Source: Mycobacterium sp. 852002-51961_SCH5331710 (GTDB lineage Bacteria > Actinomycetota > Actinomycetes > Mycobacteriales > Mycobacteriaceae). Taken from it: a stretch of DNA of 64,000 nt. Where the stretch lies: positions 1 through 64,000 of the forward strand of contig NZ_LZSQ01000107.1 of assembly GCF_001665535.1 (NCBI RefSeq), written 5' to 3'. Positions 41,995-49,737 of this stretch are shown piece by piece. A program made the translations under genes and the position numbers. Each line of letters opens with the position of its first letter. Position 1 is the first letter of the stretch. Under the pieces are notes generated by a model. It was given only the letters and a program-made list of their open reading frames with translations, made no database searches and had not been told where the DNA came from.

Positions 41995-42501
41995 ATGCCG
42001 CGCTCATTCGACATGGCCGCCGAATACGGGGGCACCGTCGAGCAGGTTCACCGGGCGTTCGGCGACGAGCGCTATTGGCTCGCGCGGCTCACCGATTCCG
42101 GCGCCGATATGTACTCGCTGGATTCGATGGTCCTCGACGAGCAGGGCGGCATCGACGTGGTCACCACGCAGACGCTGCGCGCCGATCGGCTGCCGGGTGT
42201 GGTGACCCAGTTCCACCGCGGGGACCTGAGCTTCGTGCGTGAGGAGGCGTGGACCCCGGTGCTCGACGGGAAGGCAACCGCGAAGGTCAAGGGGTCGATC
42301 CCCGGCGCTCCGGCCAGCCTGACGGGCACCGCGGTGCTGTCGCCTGCGGGCAGCGGTTCGCGGTTGGAGTTCACCGTCGAGGTCGAGGTGCGAGTTCCGT
42401 TGGTGGGCGGCAAGATCGAGAACTTCATTGGCGGGCAACTGGTCGACCTGCTGATCGCCGAACAACGCTTCACCACGCAGTGGATCGCCGAGAACGCCTG
42501 A
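41995..42501 (+). CDS. DUF2505 protein (Rv0481c-like)
   Basis: A 168-residue protein with an SRPBCC/START-like outline: MPRSFDMAAEYGGTVEQVHR, then GGIDVVTTQTLRADRLPGVV, GKATAKVKGSIPGAP and GSRLEFTVEVEVRVPLVGGK, ending IAEQRFTTQWI. This is the DUF2505 family, probably binding a hydrophobic ligand. Divergent from murB with 26 bp between starts. Confidence 0.85.
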   Translation: MPRSFDMAAEYGGTVEQVHRAFGDERYWLARLTDSGADMYSLDSMVLDEQGGIDVVTTQTLRADRLPGVVTQFHRGDLSFVREEAWTPVLDGKATAKVKGSIPGAPASLTGTAVLSPAGSGSRLEFTVEVEVRVPLVGGKIENFIGGQLVDLLIAEQRFTTQWIAENA

Positions 42502-42561
42502 TACTCGGGGTCATTCGGCGTGGATCGAAGATCGCGGGCCGGCGGGCCCTACACTCGGGCC

Positions 42562-43344
42562 ATGAGCGGGCCCATCGGTCAGCTGACTCGGGGCACCACC
42601 GGCTACAACCGGTTGCGCCGCAGTGACCGTTGGCTCGTCCACGCGCCGCGGGTGCGCGCCACGCTGGCCGCCGCCGGGGACCCGCTGGTCATCGATCTCG
42701 GATACGGCGCCTTGCCGGTGACGACGCTGGAGCTTGCGGCGCGATTACGGGTGGTGCGCAACGATATTCGCGTCGTCGGGTTGGAGATCGACCCCGCCCG
42801 CGTGCAGGCGGCGCAGGCCGCGGGCACGGACGCGATCCGATTCGGCCGCGGCGGTTTCGAGCTGGCCGGCATGCGGCCGGTGCTAGTGCGGGCGTTCAAC
42901 GTGTTACGCCAGTACCCGGTCGACGCGGTGCACGAGGCGTGGTCGACGATGCAACGCCAGCTCGCGCCGGGTGGACTCATCGTCGACGGCACCTGCGATG
43001 AGCTCGGCAGGCGATGCTGCTGGATCCTGCTGGACGCCGACGGCCCGGTGAGCCTGACGCTGGCCTGCGATCCGTTCGCGATCGAGCGGCCGTCCGACCT
43101 CGCCGAACGGCTGCCGAAGGCGCTGATCCACCACAACGTCGACGGTCAGCCCGTACACGCGCTGTTGACCGCCGCCGACCGGGCGTGGGCCAGCGTCGCC
43201 GGTCATGGTGTATTCGGCCCACGGGTGCGGTGGCGCGCGATGTTGGACCTGTTGCGCGACAACGGCTTCCCGGTGGCTCCGGCGCGCCGCCGCATGCGCG
43301 ACGGAGTGCTCACCGTGCCGTGGTCCACCGTCGCGCCGGTCTGA
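42562..43344 (+). CDS. Class I SAM-dependent methyltransferase-like protein
   Basis: A 260-residue protein. The SAM-binding glycine motif is LVIDLGYGALPVTTLELA, the acidic loop VVGLEIDPARV, and the motif IV/V region LAPGGLIVDGTCDELGRR. The N-terminus (RSDRWLVH) is short and basic. The acceptor is not predictable. It is convergent with the SSS transporter gene (6 nt between stops). I do not recall an equivalent at this spot in M. tuberculosis. Confidence 0.78.
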   Translation: MSGPIGQLTRGTTGYNRLRRSDRWLVHAPRVRATLAAAGDPLVIDLGYGALPVTTLELAARLRVVRNDIRVVGLEIDPARVQAAQAAGTDAIRFGRGGFELAGMRPVLVRAFNVLRQYPVDAVHEAWSTMQRQLAPGGLIVDGTCDELGRRCCWILLDADGPVSLTLACDPFAIERPSDLAERLPKALIHHNVDGQPVHALLTAADRAWASVAGHGVFGPRVRWRAMLDLLRDNGFPVAPARRRMRDGVLTVPWSTVAPV

Positions 43345-43350
43345 CCCGGG

Positions 43351-44889
43351 CTACCGCGCTTCGGCGTTGCCCGCCAACGCCGGAACGCCGTGTTCGATCT
43401 CCTCGGCGGTGACGTCGAGCGCGTCGTCGACGTCCTTGGCCAGCTGGATGTCGAGCCCACGCAGATGCGCGGGCCGGGTCATCAGCGACACCACGACGTA
43501 GGTGACGATCGAAGCGGCGAACGCGATGAACGTCGGCCAGCCGTCGAAACTCGCTGGAACCAGATCGTTCTGGACATACAGGATCGTGTTGTCGACACCG
43601 TAGATCGTCGGGGTCAGCACGAACAGCACCAGCCGGACGACCAGTCCCACACCCATCGCGGCCATCGCCGCGGTGGTGGTGCCCCGCCGCCACACCAACC
43701 CGAGGATGAACGGGACGACCAGGCACGCGAGCAGCAGGTCGAACGCGAGGGTCAGCAGGATGCCCGTCTGCTTGACGTAGATCGCCAGCGCGATCGAGAA
43801 CACCGTCATCGGAACCATCGCGATGCGGGTGGCGCGCAACAATGGATCGCGCTGACCGGGGACGTGGACACGGCGGATCCCGCCGAGGTTGCGCACGCAG
43901 ACGTTCGAGATCGCCAGGATCGCCCCGTTGGCGGTGCTCATCGACGCGCCGACGAGCCCACACAACACGATCACGGTCAGCACCGTCGGGGCGTACTCGC
44001 CGAGCAACACGAAAAGCACTGGGCCGTCGAGATCTTCGGGCAGGAACGTTTTGGCGGCCAACACCACCAGACCGAACGGCACGCAGATCGCGACCGTACC
44101 CGTCGCCGCGACGAAACACGCACGGCGCGCGCTCGCCGGTGACTTCGCGGCGAACACCCGCTGCATGAAGTCGATCGCGACGATGTCGCCGATGCCGAGG
44201 GCGATCAGCGTTGCCCAGTTGATCACCGCACCCTGCGCCGGGTCCGACAACTGTCCGAGGGCCAACGGGCCTGTGCCCTCGGCGATCTCGAAGGTGTGCG
44301 TCGAGGCCATCCACACCAGCATGCCGACGGCGCCGATCAGGATCAGCGACATCTGGATGATCGCGGTGTAGGCGTCGGCGATCAGCCCGCCGGTACCGGT
44401 GTAGGCCACCGCGATTCCGGCGATCAGCACGACGCCCAGCCAGTACGGCATGCCGAGGAAGTAGTTGAACAGGAAGCCACCCGCGACCAGGTTGCCCGCC
44501 ACCAACATGCAGAACCCGACGGCCAGCAACGCGGACGCGCCGACCTCGACCGACCGGCCGAATCTGAGCCGGTAGTAGTCGGGAAACGACGTCAACCCCA
44601 TGCGGTTCATCGGTTTGGCGAAGAACACACCGGTGATGGTCAGGCACAGGGCCAGCCCGAGCGGCAGGCTCGCACCGGCCCAGAAGCCGAACTCGTAGGC
44701 CAGGTCGGTGTTGCCGAGCGTGGCGTTGGTGTCGACGGCCGAACCCATCAACGCCCCGCCGATCAGCCAGTAGGGCAACATGCGGCCGCCGACAAGGAAG
44801 TTCGCGCTGTCACCCTCGATGCGTTTGGACACGTAGAAACCGACGGCGACGACGACCACGATGCTGACGGCCACACCGAGAAGAATCAT
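43351..44889 (-). CDS. Sodium:solute symporter under guanidine riboswitch, probable guanidine importer
   Basis: A 512-residue SSS/SLC5-family transporter with about 13 membrane helices. It includes the N-terminal YVSKRIEGDSANFLVGGRML, PDYYRLRFG, the loop GTGGLIADAYTAIIQM, and MSTANGAILAISNVCVRN in the helix that carries the sodium site. The ATG at 44889 follows AGGAG (44896-44900) at 6 nt. The guanidine-I aptamer ends 24 nt upstream, so guanidine is the natural candidate substrate. Import specificity is inferred from this leader and the divergent hydrolase, not from transporter residues. Confidence 0.82.
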   Translation of the reverse strand: MILLGVAVSIVVVVAVGFYVSKRIEGDSANFLVGGRMLPYWLIGGALMGSAVDTNATLGNTDLAYEFGFWAGASLPLGLALCLTITGVFFAKPMNRMGLTSFPDYYRLRFGRSVEVGASALLAVGFCMLVAGNLVAGGFLFNYFLGMPYWLGVVLIAGIAVAYTGTGGLIADAYTAIIQMSLILIGAVGMLVWMASTHTFEIAEGTGPLALGQLSDPAQGAVINWATLIALGIGDIVAIDFMQRVFAAKSPASARRACFVAATGTVAICVPFGLVVLAAKTFLPEDLDGPVLFVLLGEYAPTVLTVIVLCGLVGASMSTANGAILAISNVCVRNLGGIRRVHVPGQRDPLLRATRIAMVPMTVFSIALAIYVKQTGILLTLAFDLLLACLVVPFILGLVWRRGTTTAAMAAMGVGLVVRLVLFVLTPTIYGVDNTILYVQNDLVPASFDGWPTFIAFAASIVTYVVVSLMTRPAHLRGLDIQLAKDVDDALDVTAEEIEHGVPALAGNAEAR

Positions 44890-44909
44890 GTGGAGCTCCT
44901 ATGCGCGAT

Positions 44910-45015
44910 GGAGTCTCCCGGGCTTTTGTCCCGCCGTGGAACGTCCGCTGCGCCGCGGCCGCCTGCGTCTCTCGGACCAGCCCGCACACCGTGTGCGCGG
45001 CGGAACCCTAGACGC
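44910..45015 (-). promoter_or_regulatory. Guanidine-I riboswitch (ykkC)
   Basis: On the minus strand the invariant blocks of the ykkC guanidine-I aptamer occur in order: CTAGGGTTCC (45011-45002), GGTCCGAGAGA (44978-44968) and ACGGCGGGACAAAAGC continuing to CCGGGAGA (44937-44914). The class binds free guanidinium and turns expression on. The aptamer end is only 24 nt from the transporter ATG with the ribosome binding site between, leaving no room for a terminator, so control is probably at translation. Confidence 0.95.
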
Positions 45016-45215
45016 GCCTCACAGGTCAACGTGAGTCGCCGACAAGCGAAACCCCCGGCTGTTACGTCCGACCGCGCGCCTCGTTACGGCTTTGTTGCGA
45101 TTCGGGTGGCGCATCGCGGCGGGTCGGAAAAGAATGAGCGGCAGGAGCCCATCGGCTTCCCGGACGAGGTGTGCCGTACCCGGTCAGCGACAAGACGGCG
45201 CGTGAGGAGCACCTT
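45016..45215. other. Divergent promoter region between riboswitch and ureohydrolase gene
   Basis: The whole gap between the two starts is 44890-45215 (326 bp). The transporter side is taken up by the riboswitch. The remaining 200 bp should hold both promoters and the 5' UTR of the plus-strand gene. I find no second aptamer on the plus strand and no clear hairpin. A GAGGAG ribosome binding site lies at 45204-45209. Confidence 0.5.
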
Positions 45216-46358
45216 ATGACCGACGAGAATAAGCCCCTCAACGCCGAAGGCGCCTGGGCGCAACAGGCCGAGGCCCGGCTCTCCGACCGTCGCGAACGCG
45301 AGGAGATCGAACGCAGCCTGACCTTCGGCCTCGAGGCCGCCCCGACCATCAACGACCGCCGTATCTCGACGTTCGTGCGCGGCGAGTTGCCGCACTTCGC
45401 CGGCGAGCGTGGCACCTTCCTCAAGTGTCCGTTCGTCGAGGACGTGAACCAGGTCGACGACGCCGAGGTCGCGATCTTCGGCGTTCCCCTCGACGCCGGC
45501 GCCACCTACCGTCCGGGCACCCGCTTCGGCCCGCAGGGAATTCGACGCTCCACCAACCTCTTCGGCACCTACAACTACGAGTCGGGTGTCGACCTTCGCG
45601 AACAGCTCAACATGGTCGACATCGGCGACGTGTTCACGATCCCCGGGAATCTGGAGAAATCCTTCGACCAGATCAGCCAGGCCATGGCGCACGTGGTGAG
45701 CAAGGGCGTCATGCCGGTCGTGCTGGGCGGCGACCATTCCATCGGCTTCCCCACCATCCGCGGAATGGCCCCGTATCTGGACGGCAACGTCGGGATCATC
45801 CACTTCGACCGCCACGTCGACACGCAGGAGACCGACCTCGACGAGCGCATGCACACCACGCCGTGGTTCCACGCGACCAACATCAAGAACGCGCCGGCCA
45901 CCAACCTCGTGCAGATCGGCATCGGCGGGTGGCAGGCCCCACGCGCCGGCGTGAAGGTCGGGCGCGAACGTCAGTCGACCGTGATCACCGTCGGCGACGT
46001 CGAACGGGTCGGCATCGAGAAGATCGCGGAGATGGCGCTCGAGGTCGCGTGGAAGGACGCCAAGGCGGTGTACCTGTCCTTCGACATCGATGTGATCGAC
46101 GCCGGATTCGTCCCGGGCACGGGTTGGCCGGAGCCCGGCGGCCTGTTGCCGCGCGAGGCGCTGAACCTGGTCAAGATGGTCTCCGAACCGGGCCTGGCCG
46201 GCATCGAGGTTGTCGAGTGTTCGCCGCCGTACGACTGGGCCGAGCAGACCGCGCTGATGAGCTCGCGGGTGATCCTCGACAGCCTCGCCGCACAGGTGCG
46301 GTCCGGGAAGCTGGGCAACAAGGCGGCGGCGCTGCCCCGGCCGGCCTGGGGCCCGTAG
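45216..46358 (+). CDS. Ureohydrolase, probable guanidine hydrolase (agmatinase-like)
   Basis: A 380-residue arginase/agmatinase-fold metalloenzyme. Metal ligands are His174 (GGDHS), Asp198, His200 and Asp202 (FDRHVDTQ), and Asp290/Asp292 (SFDIDVIDAGFVPGTG). About 80 residues precede the first conserved strand (DDAEVAIFGVPLDAGATYRP), an extension agmatinases lack but the nickel-dependent guanidine hydrolase GdmH has. DRHVD replaces the more common DAHxD. With the divergent guanidine-riboswitch transporter, hydrolysis of guanidine to urea and ammonia is the best guess. Agmatinase or guanidino-acid hydrolase activity is not excluded. No nickel-chaperone genes are adjacent. Confidence 0.82.
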   Translation: MTDENKPLNAEGAWAQQAEARLSDRREREEIERSLTFGLEAAPTINDRRISTFVRGELPHFAGERGTFLKCPFVEDVNQVDDAEVAIFGVPLDAGATYRPGTRFGPQGIRRSTNLFGTYNYESGVDLREQLNMVDIGDVFTIPGNLEKSFDQISQAMAHVVSKGVMPVVLGGDHSIGFPTIRGMAPYLDGNVGIIHFDRHVDTQETDLDERMHTTPWFHATNIKNAPATNLVQIGIGGWQAPRAGVKVGRERQSTVITVGDVERVGIEKIAEMALEVAWKDAKAVYLSFDIDVIDAGFVPGTGWPEPGGLLPREALNLVKMVSEPGLAGIEVVECSPPYDWAEQTALMSSRVILDSLAAQVRSGKLGNKAAALPRPAWGP

Positions 46359-46372
46359 CGGCCGACGCGAGA

Positions 46373-46427
46373 CGCGATTTGTGTGCGTTGTAGAGCGCTG
46401 AGCGCAACAGAACGCACACAAATCGCG
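46373..46427. terminator. 55-bp perfect-armed palindrome after the ureohydrolase gene
   Basis: CGCGATTTGTGTGCGTT (46373-46389) and AACGCACACAAATCGCG (46411-46427) form a perfect 17-bp stem with a 21-nt loop, which itself contains GAGCGCTGAGCGC. It begins 14 nt after the stop at 46358 and ends 20 nt before the nitrilase start, so it probably separates the two transcripts. Confidence 0.7.
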
Positions 46428-46447
46428 GCGAAAGTAGTCTGGGCCGT

Positions 46448-47275
46448 ATGCGGATTGCCCTCGCGCAGATCCTCAGCGGGACCGACCCGTCGGCGAACCT
46501 CGGGCTGGTCGAGGACTACACCCGCCGCGCCGCCGGCGCAGGCGCGCGGATGGTGTTGTTCCCCGAGGCCACGATGTGCCGGTTCGGGGTGCCGCTCGCG
46601 CCGGTCGCCGAACCGCTCGACGGGCCGTGGGCCTCGGGCGTGCGGGCCATCGCCGAGCGCGCGGGCATCGTCGTCGTCGCCGGCATGTTCGTACCGTCGG
46701 GCGACGGACGCGTGGTCAACACGCTGATCGCCGCCGGCGCCGGTGTCGACGCGCACTACGAGAAGATCCACCTCTACGACGCATTCGGGTTCACGGAGTC
46801 CAAGACCGTGGCGCCGGGACACGAACCCGTGCTGATCGACGTCGACGGTGGCTCGGGACCAGTGTCTGTCGGCCTGACGCTGTGCTACGACGTGCGCTTT
46901 CCCGAGTTGTACGTCGAGTTGGCCGAACGCGGGGCCGAGTTGATCACCGTGCACGCGTCGTGGGGCAGCGGTCCGGGCAAGCTCGACCAGTGGACGCTGC
47001 TGTCGCGGGCCCGCGCCATCGACACGACCGGCTTCGTCGCCGCGGTCGATCAAGGCCACCCCGACCCCGACATCGCGGCGCTGGGCCCGACCGGTGTGGG
47101 AGGCAGCCTGGTGGCCTCCCCGACCGGCGAGGTGCTGGCCTGCGCGGGCGACGACCCGCAGTTGCTGGTGACCGACATCGACCTGGATGCCGGGCGCAAG
47201 GTACGCGAGACAATCGCGGTGCTGCGCAACCGCGCGGACTTTGCTCGCCGCGGTAAGGCAGAATCGCGGTCGTGA
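46448..47275 (+). CDS. Carbon-nitrogen hydrolase (nitrilase superfamily, Rv0480c-like)
   Basis: A 275-residue amidase of the Nit/omega-amidase-like branch. The catalytic triad is Glu40 (VLFPEATMCRFG), Lys106 (AHYEKIHLYDAFGF) and Cys146 (VGLTLCYDVRFPELY). It hydrolyses an amide; omega-amidase or deaminated-glutathione amidase activity is typical for the group. Positioned as in M. tuberculosis, so it is part of the conserved backbone rather than the guanidine module, though it is adjacent. Confidence 0.9.
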   Translation: MRIALAQILSGTDPSANLGLVEDYTRRAAGAGARMVLFPEATMCRFGVPLAPVAEPLDGPWASGVRAIAERAGIVVVAGMFVPSGDGRVVNTLIAAGAGVDAHYEKIHLYDAFGFTESKTVAPGHEPVLIDVDGGSGPVSVGLTLCYDVRFPELYVELAERGAELITVHASWGSGPGKLDQWTLLSRARAIDTTGFVAAVDQGHPDPDIAALGPTGVGGSLVASPTGEVLACAGDDPQLLVTDIDLDAGRKVRETIAVLRNRADFARRGKAESRS

Positions 47276-48222
47276 CCGACCCATGGGCCCGCCCGAACCA
47301 GCCATCGACGCAACAGGGCCAGGTCCCCCCGACTCAGCCCGCCCAGGTGCCCACACCGGACCACGGCCAGGCTCCCCCGGCTGACCAGGGGCTCCCCCCG
47401 CAGGGGCCACCACCTGCGCAGACCCCGTCGCCCGGGCCCCAGGGACCGCAGGGGCCCAACGACCCACCGCGCTCCGAATCCAAGCTCAGGGGCCTGCTGC
47501 GCGATCCGCTGTCGATCGTGCTGGTGATCGTCATCGTGGTGGCGCTGGTGCTGGCCGGTTTGCTGGCCGGAGAACTGTATGCCCGCCACCGCGCGAACAC
47601 GGTGGTCGCCGGTGTCACGTCATGCGTCGTCGAAGACGAGGCGAGCGCATCGTTCGGCGTCATGCCGCCGTTCCTGATCCAGCACATGACCGGCCACTAC
47701 ACGAACATCCACATCGAGACGGCCGGGAACCAGATCCGCGACGCCAAGGGCATGAAGGTCGAGCTGTCCATCCAAGACGTCCGCCTCGAGGACACGCCCA
47801 CCTCGGGCGGCACGGTCGGCTCCCTCGTCGCGGACATCGACTGGTCCTCCGATGGCATCCGTCGGACCATCTCCGACTCCATCCCGATCATCGGCGCGTT
47901 CGTCACCGGCGTCTCCACCAACCCATCCGACGGCACGATCGAGCTGGAGGGCGCGCTGGGCGGCATCAAGGCGCGGCCGACGGTCGCCGACGGCGGCATC
48001 ACGTTGGAGGTGATCTCGCTGACCGGGCTCGGCTTCACGCTGCCGCGTGAGACCGTGCAACCGGCGCTCGACGCGTTCACCTCCGAGCTGACGAAGAACT
48101 ACCCGATGGGCATCAAGGCCGACTCGGTGAAGGTGACCGACGACGGTGTCGAGAGCCGGTTCTCGACGCGTAACGCCGACATTCCCAAGGGCCAGCAGGA
48201 CCCCTGCTTCGCGGCACTGTGA
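47272..48222 (+). CDS. LmeA-like DUF2993 exported lipid-binding protein (Rv0479c-like)
   Basis: A 316-residue protein. The first 75 residues are Pro/Gln-rich and cytoplasmic, followed by one membrane anchor (PLSIVLVIVIVVALVLAGLLAG) and an extracytoplasmic DUF2993 domain (about residues 110-310: KGMKVELSIQDVRLEDTP, DGTIELEGALGGIKARP, GLGFTLPRETVQPALDAF). LmeA-type proteins bind phospholipids and affect lipomannan. The GTG start overlaps the nitrilase stop by 4 nt. Confidence 0.83.
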   Translation: MTDPWARPNQPSTQQGQVPPTQPAQVPTPDHGQAPPADQGLPPQGPPPAQTPSPGPQGPQGPNDPPRSESKLRGLLRDPLSIVLVIVIVVALVLAGLLAGELYARHRANTVVAGVTSCVVEDEASASFGVMPPFLIQHMTGHYTNIHIETAGNQIRDAKGMKVELSIQDVRLEDTPTSGGTVGSLVADIDWSSDGIRRTISDSIPIIGAFVTGVSTNPSDGTIELEGALGGIKARPTVADGGITLEVISLTGLGFTLPRETVQPALDAFTSELTKNYPMGIKADSVKVTDDGVESRFSTRNADIPKGQQDPCFAAL

Positions 48223-48225
48223 CCG

Positions 48226-49737
48226 TCAGTCGCTGACACCGCCCCACCGGAAACTGTTGACGTACTTGCCCATATCCATCGCCAGTTGCAGGTTGGCGCC
48301 GGAGGGATGGCCGGTACCGAAGTCGGGACTGAACGCACGGTACGGGCCGATCGCCGAGGCCACCAGCGCGTAGTCGTTCTTGACGGCGACCATCACGATC
48401 AGCCGGAGCCGGGTGAAGCTGCCGCTGGCGTCCTGTGGATAGTCGTCGGCGACGACGCCGTAGCCGGGCTCGTAGCCGACCATCGCGTTGGGAATCTCGT
48501 ATTCCGTTGTGGCGTCGGGGTAGTACTCGTCGATCAGGTCCTCGGCGATCTGCTCGGCCGTCCGGTGGTCGGCGGGCAGGCCGAACAACTCGAGGGTGCC
48601 GGTGTCCCCGCCGGTGAACTCCAGCTCGACGCCGTCGGGGTTCAGCGTCGCCTCATACGCGCTGCCCGGGCCCGGATACTGCACGGAGAACGCGCCGTCG
48701 GCGGCGTAGAAGCGTGGATTCGACTCGATGGGTTCGCCGATCGGTGGCCGTCCGCAGTCCGGTGGGCACACGACCTTCGGTATGTCCGGTGTGCTCAGCA
48801 CGGCCGCCACCACACCGGCCGCGGCCACGATGACGGCGCCGAGGCCGAGCGTGGCCAACACCCGGGCGCGCCCGTCGCGGCCCGTCCGCGGTTCCGCCGC
48901 TCCCCCCGCCGAATCCTGCACGACGCGCAGCGCAGCCATTGCCACCGCCGCGACGGCCGCGTGCACGGCCAGCTGCACGACATGCGGGACGGGGGCGTAC
49001 TCGGCGACGCCGGTGATCGCGTAAAGCAGCAGTGTCACAACCACACTCGAAGCGACTGCTCGGCACCTGCCCGCCCACAGCGCGATCCCGACGAGCCCGC
49101 CGAGCGCGAGCGCCGTCAGCGGCAGGATGAGGCCCTGGATACCGGCCTGCACCATGAGCGCGCTGACCCAGAGGTCTTCGGCCCTGACGCCCGTCGCGAA
49201 CTGCGGGGCCAGCCTCACCAGGGTTGCCGCGGTCGTGAAAACGACGGCGCTCAGCGCACCGATCGCATAGCCGTCCAGCGCGGTGTGGGCCGCCGGCCGC
49301 CGTAAACGCAGCAGTGTCGGTGGAATCAGCATCAGCAGTGCGCTGCCGACCGGTATCACGGTGCCGATCAACAACTTCTCGCGATTGAACTCGCCACCGC
49401 TGAGAGCAACGTGGTGTGCCTCGGCGACGATTCTGCCGGTGGCCAACGCCCACCCGAAACCGAGGAGCGCGGCGAGCAGGGCGGCCATCACCAACGGCCG
49501 AACACCGCCATTGCCCGCCTGGCGGGGATAGAACGCGAACACCAATGTCACGCCGACCGAGGCGAGCGCGATCAGCGGCGCCTGCCACCGCAGCGCCGCC
49601 AGGACGACGAGCAGCGCGGTATACCCCACGAGCGCCAGCCCGAGCGTCGTTTGCGACGAGGCCGTAAGGTTCGGGAAAAGGATGCCCGTCAACGGGTTTC
49701 GCCACCGATACCGGCGACGTGGTGGCGCTTCGGTCAA
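48226..49737 (-). CDS. Polytopic membrane protein with C-terminal soluble domain
   Basis: A 503-residue protein. About ten hydrophobic helices fill residues 25-330, then an extracytoplasmic domain follows (VVCPPDCGRPPIGEPIESNP, FYAADGAFSVQYPGPGSAYE) that has a PsbP/LpqN-like look: LFGLPADHRTAEQIAEDLID and VKNDYALVASAIGP. The start seems to be TTG at 49737, overlapping the peptidase stop by 4 nt; no better start is nearby. Function unknown, but coupling to a secreted peptidase suggests a shared role at the envelope. Confidence 0.7.
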   Translation of the reverse strand: MTEAPPRRRYRWRNPLTGILFPNLTASSQTTLGLALVGYTALLVVLAALRWQAPLIALASVGVTLVFAFYPRQAGNGGVRPLVMAALLAALLGFGWALATGRIVAEAHHVALSGGEFNREKLLIGTVIPVGSALLMLIPPTLLRLRRPAAHTALDGYAIGALSAVVFTTAATLVRLAPQFATGVRAEDLWVSALMVQAGIQGLILPLTALALGGLVGIALWAGRCRAVASSVVVTLLLYAITGVAEYAPVPHVVQLAVHAAVAAVAMAALRVVQDSAGGAAEPRTGRDGRARVLATLGLGAVIVAAAGVVAAVLSTPDIPKVVCPPDCGRPPIGEPIESNPRFYAADGAFSVQYPGPGSAYEATLNPDGVELEFTGGDTGTLELFGLPADHRTAEQIAEDLIDEYYPDATTEYEIPNAMVGYEPGYGVVADDYPQDASGSFTRLRLIVMVAVKNDYALVASAIGPYRAFSPDFGTGHPSGANLQLAMDMGKYVNSFRWGGVSD

